From assembly GCA_002633005.1 (NCBI GenBank), contig NMRA01000433.1, positions 171,615 through 235,614 of the forward strand: a stretch of DNA of 64,000 nucleotides. Reading direction: 5' to 3'. Below the pieces are notes generated by a model. The model was not told where the DNA came from. It was given only the letters and a program-made list of their open reading frames with translations, and ran no database searches. Each line of letters begins with the position of its first letter. The stretch's first letter is position 1. A program made the position numbers and the translations under genes. This document shows positions 35,201 to 47,200 of this stretch, one piece after another. The DNA is from Phoronis australis. Lineage: Eukaryota; Phoronida; Phoronidae.

Positions 35201-38200
35201 TTGAATCAGAAATTGAAAAAAAATGGCCACCACCTTCCGCCATCTTGGATCTGATCATGATGAAAAACAATGGAGTTCCAGGACTCCCGAAATTAGAGGC
35301 TGCGTGTAAATTTCGTGGAAATTGACGAAAAATGCGACCTGTAAAGTGCGAACAAACAAAAAAAAACTTGACGGCAAAGCAACATACTTGGCAACAGCGA
35401 CGTCTTGGGCAATACCCGAAAGTTTCACATGAATCCGATCTGAGAAACAATGTTCTGAGATTAGCCAATTATATATGCACTTCTTTGGGATATAACATAA
35501 CCTTGATTTTCGACTTATTAGCCATAGTGATGGCTGGTAATGATGCATTAATATTCACAGTTCATTATGTATTAATGTCACAATTATTATCTAAGTAAAT
35601 GAACAGATCAACATCCATCACAATTACACGGGCTACAATTACACTGTTTTGAGATAATCAGGGTACATAATGGACATTTGAAGTGATGATATAGCAATCA
35701 AACAGTGACTAACAAAGATTCACCTACTGTCCAACAGGTGAACAACCTTACAATCAGCACTGACTTTTCACTGTCCCACAATGGAGAAATTTCTATTGTG
35801 CTCTTTAAAATACATGGTTAGATATTACACTCAATCAAGTCGCTCAAGTGTAATAAATGATATTTTTGATAATAGTATTCCTGTTAGTAATAGATGCCTT
35901 AATTATGATCAGGTTAAGTATACCGTATGGTCTAATGAGACTAAAATTGAAGAGAAAGAGGTTTTATGCTCTTCAATTTATCGTGCGATCTGAAAGTGAA
36001 GGCAAATTATATTTTGCCAAATTTCACAAAAGTGAAACCAGGACATTTTTACTTCGCCACTACCACCATAGTTTATGCAGTATAGGCATCATATGTCCCA
36101 CATTCACTTTACCCAAGAACAACTTGCACTAGTGCAACTTACCCCACTTAAGTGTAGCATCCGGCGTACACATATCCAATAACTAAGGTAAGACGGAAGT
36201 TATCCCACTGTGCTAACAAAACACCTAATGTGAGTACATCAAGCAAAAAATGACCAATTACAAAAAAGAGAAAAAAATTCTGGGTGATGTATCGTTCCAC
36301 AAATAAATAGGCTTGTGTGATAGAAATATTTTTTATGTTTTGCACTTTAACTGAAAGGTGTATTTTTGCATGAGTAAAGACAAAATTATGACAAAAAGAG
36401 ATGAAAGAAGAGGAAACTGGCAGTCAAATAGCAGGAAATCGAAACCAAAAAGAAAGAGGGAATCCTCTTCAAAGAGGAAAATTCCAAACCGTGATGTAAC
36501 CACCGCTAAATATTTCAGCCCTACCCTACTTTTGCGGCCACACAGCGATTACAAGAGGTGCAAGTTACCCTAGAACAAGTTACCCCCACCTGGATAATGT
36601 GGAATAAGTTATCACAGGTGGGGTAAGTAGCACTAGGTAAATTGGCGTCCAGACAGCACTCAAACCTAGCGAGTAACGTAGGTGTAACTTGTTCTAAGGT
36701 AAGTCTGTGTGTGGATGACACTATAGAATCTACAAAGTATCGCTAATATGGTTAAATTTGGAGCTGCTCAGGCATGCAATCACTCGTTGAAATGTAGAGA
36801 AACTGCTATTTTAGCAAATATTTTTTGGGCGAAATTGAAAAACCCTTGCCAAGGACTTCTTCATATCTGCACACATAAACATATAACATATGTACCTTTA
36901 CCAGAACTGCATGTTAAGGTTATGTAAGTCGCTAGAATAATGTCTTAACTTGACTTAATTTGGGACACCGTGTCTAAAAAATGCCAGGCTCATCAGACAG
37001 ATATTAAAGTTTCACTGTTCTGCGAAAGGCTGTAATTGAAAATTGACTTGAAATGTTTCACGTTTGCAAGAGGAGCTACCAAAAATGGGACTTGATGATT
37101 TTTCTAAAAATGACATTTGATAGTATTGATATCTTTGCCTTGCCATGAACGCCAAAGTATACGAAAAAGACATGGTCACATGACCTAATTAACATCAGAA
37201 AAATATAAAGTCAAAAACAAAATTTTACAGGCTTTATTCTTTCAGGCTACATATGTCTTGATACACCCATGTAATAAACGTGTGACATGAAACAGTAAAT
37301 ACACGGGAACAAACAAAGTGGGCGTAGAAATGTAGATTAAAATTTAATATATGGTGTAAATATGTTAATTTTAATGCGATTTAATAGGGATGTTATTAGC
37401 CTCAGTTGCTGCACCGAGAATTTTTCTCTCAGCCTTGGCCTAGTGAAAACATTCGCTTGACACAGTAGTCTCGGATAACAAGACCAACATTTTAAAACAT
37501 GCCGAACTAAATCAATGTTTACTGGTTTAAAATCTACAATTTTGTAGATATTTAATTTAAAATATACCAGCACATTGATAGAGTTCTAAAAATGAAATTT
37601 GTTGACTGTTCAAGCAGCTTGTTTGCCACATCATCTGGGTGTACTTCATTGTTTAAAGTTGACTCCAACTTATGGAGCTACCCATGGTCACGATACAGTT
37701 GTCATAGACTCACTGAAAACGCCTCATTTTTCACACTGCAAGTAGTCCTACCAACACTGATCTGGCTAAAAAGGCAGCAAATTCCACAAGACAACAATTG
37801 AGTGCAAGAGCCAAAAGACATTGCAAGTCATAGCGGCCAAGGGCAGCAAAGCACTGCGCATATTTCAACTGTCATGGCCAAGGGCAGGAGAACACTATGC
37901 GTATTTCAACTGTCACACAAGAATTCATAATGCCAAGAAACCAGCCATGTACTAGACAAGTTGTTCTTCTCTGGAAGACAGTTTAGAAGAACAGATATGC
38001 TTCAAGGTATGAGTTCAGCAAATTTCACAGATAACCCAGAAACATCTTAGACAGAATATATAATTAAACACATACTTTACTTAGATTAAAGAAAAATATA
38101 AATGACAACAAAATGTCAACAAAATATCTCAATTCTGCAACATTGACGGTGTCCTTACAACTGATAGATATTAACATGATTACACATGGCTGCACACTCA

Positions 38201-41200
38201 ATCAAGTTAATTTAAAAAATGACTAAACATTCTCGTTTTTCAAAAGAAGAGATGACACCATTTTACTTCCTAGAAGATGGCTAGTTCTTCAGACAAGTGT
38301 AGGGTAGGTGGACTGCACTTTCCAACACCTCGAAGTACATAACAGGCATAGTACAATTAGCATGTATTCATGATCAGCTGAGAATCCAAGATTTGACATG
38401 CTTTGTGCTATAGTGCACCTGTACAGGTCAGTACTATTACGTAACTCTCTCAATGACGTCAGAGCTATATCCTGTGGACTTCCAAGTGATCAAAAACAAC
38501 AATCTGGTAATGTATTAACAATAGAAGGAAATTAAGTAAACATGCTGGCTTACTGAAAATAGACCTGCCAGTGAGAGATGACTTTTAGAAAGACATGGCT
38601 AATGCTAAGTCATGCTGTGTTGAAATGGTGACGATGCACATGTAGGTAAGTATAGAACAAAATGACAAAAGTTTCAAATATTAAGAGGTGCGACTCATGA
38701 CAGAAATTAATGTAAGAACCTAAGGACAAGTCTGTATTTTAACAAATATCTATAGAACTACAGATTTTGAATCAGTAAGAGAATGAAATCAGAAGCACAG
38801 TTAAATTTGATTTTTGACATTACCAATCTGCCAGTAATTGGCTCATTTGACCATATACTTTTAGTAGCATTTAATAGAGCAACTGCATAAATAACACAAC
38901 TAAATTTCATTTGATATCAATGTATAAATAAGATGAAATCTCAAATCTCTTTGTTTTCATTTTATGCAACAAATGTAATAACTTCCCTTTGTTAGAAGGA
39001 TCAAACTGATTAAATAACTTTCTATGGATTAAGAGTCACTGTGAGACATCAAGCAAAATGAGATATTAAATATGAGAACAATGAATTTTGTTCATGCCTT
39101 GAGCAAGCTTTAGAAATGCCTTTATTTTTTGTTCTCAGTTTAAAGAACGTTGAGCTTAATAACAGCTTTTCTGTGGGCTGGATATGCTGGGCAGAGTCAA
39201 AATTCCCCATCACTAGTTCAAGTGTCACCAGCTTATTTTTCACGTTAAAATGGCAACATTCAAGTCATGTAGAAAGTTGTATTATATTTTCAGGAAATCA
39301 CGTGATCAATTAAGGTTTCGTGCATTTTCGCACTGACTAATTATTCAAATAAAATTCTTAAGCATGCAACTACTTCTATGTTTCAAAATAAAGTTCAAGT
39401 GCTTGAAAGCGATTTGGGATCATTTTCTACTGCAAAGGAACCTGTTCAGATACACCAAAGTCTCTGTCAACAAGTCTGGAACTACGTAGATGAAATCTGA
39501 CATTGCGAATATCCGTAGAGTTAAAAAGGAAGTCGATTATGGTAACTTAAAAGCTTGGGAGAAAAAATCACCGTTTCGTGGTGCGAGTAAGCATTAAGTC
39601 CACGTTTATGGATATTAGATGAATATTCTAGAAAGGTGATTGATCCATAATCAGTTCTCGTTTAAACGAAGAAGCTTTCTACAAATGTTTTTTCACACAT
39701 GCACACTATCAGGGCTAGTTCAGTTCTTTTAATTGGTTTATATGACATCATACTGCGAAATAGGAATGAAAGTTCTAAGTGCTCACCCATTACCATTCAC
39801 CCTTAATGATGATGTCGGTGGTCGTAAAAACGGTGGTCGTAAAAACCCTGTAACATGATTACGAACATCCAGGCAACCTCTCCTTCATACAAGAGTCTGT
39901 GATCATCAAGGATTTTAAAGATATTTAGAGTAATTTATGGGTCTACAATGAATATTTAAAAGGGAATTTGAGCCTTGATATTGAAGGTGGACAATTCCAT
40001 TAAAGGGTTGTGTGTATTGCATTCCAATCCCTGTACAGGTTGATAACCAACAGACTCACTGGCTAACTGTGATCACAGTGAAAGAGCTTAATGTAAAAAA
40101 TTCTCCAATTTGAGACAGTCTCCAAAATTTGGGACAAAGAAACTCCCGCAAAAATTAAGTTCCCTTTGTTCTGGAATTTAGGACAAGGGCGATTTTGGCA
40201 TTCATAATTCTCAAATTTCAGACAAAGTATTTTCAATCAACAGAGTTGGAAATTTTGCGTCTTTCTGGTGATTCTTGAATTCGGGTCGGCAAATATTATC
40301 TTTTTCTAGAATTTGGGACAGACAACAACCTTGAGCAAAATAGTTAATTTTTCACAATCCAAACTTGGAGAATTATTACCCAACTTCAAGACTTATAAGT
40401 TGCATTTGCAAACTATACCTCACTCACCCCATCACCTACAGAAAGCAGAATACCATACATGTATTCTTTGGGTTTCCAAAGCAATAAACCTAACCTGATG
40501 GAAATAATTACAGGCCCACTACTTCAGTTCTAAAGACCCTTTCACATTGACTTAACTCAGGTCTGACCTAAACAGCACAGTTAACTGGGCCATTCATACT
40601 GGCTTCTGTACTTAATGACCATGGAAGTGAAGGGTTGATGACGCTGACATCATCGAAGTTATCGCAAGATAGCGCTGCATGCTAAGATTTTTTCAATGTG
40701 ACAATTTGGGAACATTGAAATGTGCTAAATGACATTAAACTCATTTTTAAATCGATTGGTTATCATTAGATCAAAAAAACAAGTAGTTATTAGTGACGGC
40801 ACTACTCTGTAACTGTTGACAATAACAGTGGCACCTGGCTATAACTTCGATTGGACCGGAGTTAAGCGTTCATACTGCACCGCAGCGTTGGCCTTGCAGT
40901 CCTAAATATACTGTTAACTGCGATGTTAACTGGAGCTGTTAACTACGATCCAGGACCAGAGTTAAGCGTTCATATTGACCGCAACTCCCCAAACCATCGA
41001 CGCGTCGACGTTAGTATGAAAGGCCCTTAACAAAGATATACATGCTCAATTAACTTGGGCATGTCTTTATGAACAGGCTTGACTTGCTACACAACCAGGG
41101 CATGCCTTGCTGTCAACTTATTCCTTTGATGTCCTGGGATATCGCTCAGTGTAAAGCACCTCACCTAGTCTTGACTGCCGTTTACACTTACATAGTTGAC

Positions 41201-44200
41201 ATGGTTCAGTGTGTAAACAGACTGACACGGAGCAAATTGACACCGCGGTGACATGAAACCCGTTTGTGTGGTAGAGCAAATTGCGCCCGAACATCTTACG
41301 CTGTGTCAGTTATAAGTCTAAATGTGAAATTGGAGCAAGGCGGAAAGAATCATCTCTACTGCGCTTGTGCAATGACCTACGTACGGGTTCTTTGTCTCTG
41401 CAACTCTCGTCATTAGTAAACCTGCGCATGTGCGATCCAGTCTCTCCAGCTTTTAATTTCCGACTGCCACGGTTAGTGAGTTGCGGGTCAATTTGCTCCG
41501 TGTCAGTTACACTGGGCCAAAAGTTGATGTCTAAACGAGACTTTGGTGACCCAAGGACTGTAAAAGCTATTTCCCAATCATATCCTGACACGGTTCACTT
41601 GAAATAACAAGGGTCACCAAAACTCAGTTTTTGGGTTATGTTGATTAAAACTCAAGAGTAACCACAGCAATAACACTCTTGTTAGTGCTATAACACTGCG
41701 TCATTTTATCTTCACTTGAGAATGAAACAAGTATGTTTCGAAATATCGTGTGTCTTTTTAATTATGTCGCTAGGTCAGTTACTGTATCTATGTTCAGTAG
41801 ATAGTAGAGTTTTGTTCAGAAAGTATGAACGCAACGGAATAAAGACCGTGAAAAATGAAAAGTGTCGTGTATTCAACAAATTCTGTATAACAGAAAACTT
41901 GCTCCCGAAGTACAGTCTATAACAATAACAACAACAATAACAACAATAACAACAACGATAACAAAGCTAGGATAATTTAATCACTTTGCACTTAGTGCAT
42001 TCTATTACTATGGGAATATTTTAACTCAACATGTTTTGTCTACCAAACCACTTTAAGTATCCCTCAGTTGCGCAAAATAACAGGGTCACATAATGCTGTT
42101 ATCAAGTATACTTCATTGCATTCGAGGCCAGAGGCACAAAGAACAATAACAAACATATATACAAGCAAAGTTAATTACAGTCTAGTTAAACTATTTTCTA
42201 TATGCAGAGTGGCTAAATCTAATGCGGACTTTACAATGTTTGTATCAGGAGTCTTCATAATCTTGTTGAAGTATAGGACAGGGTTATGACTATCCAAATT
42301 TACATTGATATATTGCTGACGGAGGTCTGCATAAGCATTACACACCGACAAAAAGTGGAGTTTGCCTTCAATGTAGTTCATATTACAGAAAACGCAAATT
42401 CTATTTGTTGTGCCTTCCTGTTTCCACTTCAAATTTCTGATTCACACAACGAAACCTAGAAAATTTTAGTATAAAATGATGAGGTAGATTAAACTGAAAG
42501 TATTCCTCTGAAGAGCAATTAAGTTTGAATGAGTTGAAAAAGAACAATTTGTTGTTTTCATGTCAACATTCCAACCTTTTAGCTAACAATCAATCGCTCT
42601 CTGGGAAAATTGTTTTAAAAAGGTTACTTCAAATGTTACGCCTTGATTAATCCACACTTCTTAGAAACCACACTTGGACAAAAGCCATCTGACAGGGGAT
42701 TAGCCCAATTATAAAAAAATCTATGGTTACTGTCGAGAATAAATAGCATGTCATACACAGCTTGGATATACCTGCTTGACAGGAATTTCAGTATCTTCAA
42801 CCAATATTTTATATATGTGATAAAATGTTTAGTATACAGTGGATAACGCCAGCATTCACCTAATATGGCTGCATTGGAACACGAAGTGCTCACATGAGCA
42901 CCATTTTAAAGAATTTCACATGGAAACCTTCTGCGCTGTCATACTCTTTAAATCCCCAGAATTCACTTCATAACAAATTGTTGAACAAATCATTTGTAGA
43001 CCGGGTGGTTTTGATATTGATCATGTAATTTAGAAATGCGTACAAGACATTTCTTCACTCCCTTTGAAAGTGTAGTGGCCACCTTTGTCAGAGAGTTTCG
43101 GAGTGACAAAAACGCTAAGGCACTTATACTGGACAATGACTTCTATCCCGCAATTTCAAACTACCAGACCTCTCTGGGTCAGTGCCTGATGCATTCAACT
43201 TGAAGAGTTCAAACACAAGAGAGTGAACAACATTCTAAGCTAGGGCAGCTAACAATGGGACAAACGTTAAGCTCAATGCTAGATTTGCTCTCCAAAAGTT
43301 TTCACCAATTTTTTTACGATACTATTAGATTTTTTTGCATTGAGACACAAATTTGGCGGGATTCTGAGTTTCGTCAACTTTCGCTAGATTAATATGGGTG
43401 AAAAAATATTCGTGACTCGCGTGAATTGCTGTTTCAATTAAAATTTTGATTGTTGTCTACAACGTTAAAACACGGGTGGCAGTGCGTATGCATGGGCTGT
43501 ACTGCACTCACTGGAAGAGAAGTGTAGTGTCATCGTCTGTCAACAGGGGGCGACAGAACTTTACGGTATTTATGAGAGCTTTGAAGATATGACCATTCGT
43601 AGAATTAGTCCCGGATATTTTTTCCGAAATATTCCTCTGACAACTAAATAGACGACAAACGAGATTATTAGAATACACGTGTGCAAAAAGGACCATTTCA
43701 CATTTCTTTCAGTAAATAGTAGGTATTCTCACATCCGAATAAAACTTCAATCAGTGGGTAAGTGTGCCAATTGTGTAAATTTTGGAACTGTAATTCTCAT
43801 GAGATGGGCGTACATGATAACACTGGCACTTTTCAAGAAGTCTTGGTATAAACAAGCATTGTACTATTTTAAGGCATACCTTCCATTTGCACACATTCCA
43901 ATTATTTATTGTTAGATGTCCTTAGCCGTAGTTGCCTAAATATATTACCGTATTCGCCATAATAACTGCCCAGGGCGCTTAGAAAAGTTCGGTTTGGGGG
44001 GGACGCTTATTATAACCCAAGGCGGTTGAAACCTAGTCTCCGAAACGGGTGAAATCGGAAGCTAAGATTCATCAAATTTACGCTCTGTGACGTATATGTA
44101 ATCTATGAAAGACTTTCAACAAAACTGTGGTGCATTGCTATCTAACTTTGCTGCTAAATTACGATCATTTTACAGAAAATTGTGCTGAAATCCCAGGGCG

Positions 44201-47200
44201 AAAACTCGCCGACTGACTGCCTCGAAATCGCCATCTTTGATATGGCAACTTCAATGCTTGAATAAAAATGGTTTCGACTCAAGCAAATTACATGAAATCC
44301 TCATTAAGTTTTATAAGTAGCGTCTCTTAAGATTTTTAAGTTCCCGTGGAGTCTGGATTAACGGCAGGTTTAAGTACAAATCTGTGCAACATCGTGCCAT
44401 ATACATCTATAATCGGCAACACGGCGAGAAAAATGTCTGGACGAACGCACATGTTGTTGTCATGTAACGTTTGTTTTGAAGTTCGTCTGCAAGTACGCGA
44501 GCGTGTGCATGTCACCAGAGTTCATTTGCCAAAGCAGAGACCGTCTTTTGGCCAGAGCCACTCAATCTAACTAGCTAGATGTGTTTAAAGAAATTTGCAC
44601 AAGCAGTAGGCTTAAACCAGAGCGTGTTTCATTCAGCACTTGCCGGTCTCGTGCTAAAACTTTCGACATTTGTCTCGGCAAGGCCCATATTAGTCGCTGT
44701 GTAGCTGGATGCGTACGTAACTATCTGACAGTTATTTTTCGGTGTAAGGGTGTGTAAGCATTCAGTCAGTTGCCATCTACCGGATATTCGGTTTAAAAAC
44801 ACCAATTATGGTTAATCAAACAACCCACCTCAAAAATAACGCAAACATGTTTTATAGTATTAGAAATTGTCGGAAATTAGTGCCAATATTCATTTCTTGC
44901 CGATGCTATGCTACCCGTTTCATGAATGGATAGTTCCCGACTAATGTCTTTGATGACAGGTTCATGTATGTAGCGCACGCTTCCTGGCCACGTGCGTTTA
45001 ACACCAAGTTATTTTTATTCATGAGACAGTCGATGTGTCTACTGAAAGGTCAGACCATAGTGGGACATGGTCGTCGCGTTGCGTTCTTTTTGAAGCGCTG
45101 CATTACTTTGAAGTGTATAGTCACGGCTAAATACAAAAGTAGCAGTGCCGCTGGTGGTGTAGAAGACCCGTGCAAAATTTTTTGGATAAATTGAAGACAT
45201 TACTGTAGCCGAGTTTTAGGACTGTAGGTACGTCATTGTTCGCATGTACACGTTCATGGACTGGGCGCTTATTTCAGCAAAGTCTGAAAACGCATGGGGG
45301 GCGCTTATAGGGGCATGGGCGGTTATTACGGCGAATACAGTATTATTATTATTATATGTGCTGCCTGTAGTTTTATTAGCTTTCCATCTAGTCTTATTCT
45401 CTGAGGTACCACCGATTACTTTTAGTTACGAGGTACTGTAAACATTTAAATGATAGCCGCCGTTTAGTAGTGATTGTTATGGAAAGGGACAGCAGGCCAA
45501 GAGAAACAAACTCAGTTGATTATTCTGTCCATTTTGTGAACCTGGTAATTAAACACACAACGCTGCTAATCTTCTGCTTCCAGTTAGAAAAATTAAAAGC
45601 TGTAACTTAAATATAAGAGGGTAAGTTTTCAGAAATTGCAGTAGTAATAGATTGATCTATAACTTCTAATAACAATATTAAACACAGCGCCAGGCCATTA
45701 CATTCACTGTAATAATGCATGGGATGGTTGCAGTCCAAGACAGCGGCAACGGGGGATACTAAAGTCTTTTCTGCATTTAACGGTAATTGTTAAAATCTTA
45801 GATATTTTAAAAAACCGATTTCCTTGCTAAAATAGAGAAAAGTCCTCAATTTGATGCAAAAATGATGACTGGAATTTTTTTAAGTATTTGTCTTCGCCTT
45901 ACTACATTGCACATTGCTATAAATATTCAAAGTTTCACCAAACAGTGTTTGATGACAGCTAACACCATTAAGTGGCTAGAATTTCCTTAGAAGTGACCAG
46001 GTTCAGAAGTTTGACAAAATAAAATTCTGTTCATTATGAGTACAAGTTTCCACTGCATCAATGCCAATTCATCAATCCATCATTCGACCCAGGCAGTCGA
46101 CAGCACCTCAGTTGTGTTTGCATGTCACTTTTTACTGGGCGTTTTTCAATCATTTGAGCAGTAAAATTTGATCTGTGAACAAAAGAATGAAGTTTGTGCC
46201 TAGATTTGTCAACCTCGGCATCTTCAATGGCTAGAATTTTGGTGAGTATTTTTTAAGTTGTACTTGCTAGTATTTCGAGATGCTTAGTTTGTTACTTCAA
46301 TACGTATGCCAGTTAGAAAGCACTAATTCAAGTTGCGAGTTAGCAGCCTCGAGGCAAATTTCTTGAATTTTGGGTTAGCCAACTTAAAATCAGAGGAATG
46401 ACCCTTTTACAGTGATCTATGAGACAAAAACCTTCCTGAAAGATACTATGCAACATCAAGGGTAGAAAAATCAAAATCATGATACGGATGGAAAACTTAA
46501 CTGTGGCGAGTCCGTAAACATATTTATTACACATTTCTAAGGAGATGGAAAAATAAGTTCAGTTTCCAATTAGATTCACGGTCCCATTTATTTATTAATG
46601 TATTGAATACTATTGTAACAAGAGTCAGCGACCTAGTCTATTGAAATAAACTAAACGTCCAACTCCAATTTTTTACAATTTTCAATTTACAGACCTGTGC
46701 ACGGTTAAATGCCCCGACATAAAATTCCAAGCTCGCCAATTTAAATGCCCAAAAGCGTTGATACAAATACGTTATAAATTCATGGTTGTCTTGATGTGAG
46801 ATGTGTGCTCCCCTATCCGTCGCTCAAGTCAGTCAGACGAGCTCATAGGTGTACCTCTGCCCTCAATCTGGGAAATACAGGGAGAGTATATAATGCCCCT
46901 ATTAACAAATTAGGTCACACTTTAGTACGAATGCATGCAGTGCATGAACGTAATCAAATTGGGAAGGGAAAATGAAAATCTGCAGGTTAATGACAATTTG
47001 CCAAGCTGGGTGAACGCAATGAGATGTAGAACAGCAGGTAACGTGACTGAAAGGGACACCTTCAACTAGAAGTAACCAAGACTTAATGCAGCACAAGACC
47101 AGAGTAGACAGCAAATGGAAATGAATGGCTTTAAATACAGGTTGGTCACCACTTTGGCACCCAAGAAATTGTGAATGACTGTTGCACCAGGAATTGTTGG

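Noticed and set aside
41926-41966. Possible CRISPR-like or regulatory array of AACAAT units
   Set aside because: Simple microsatellite; eukaryotic context and no spacers.
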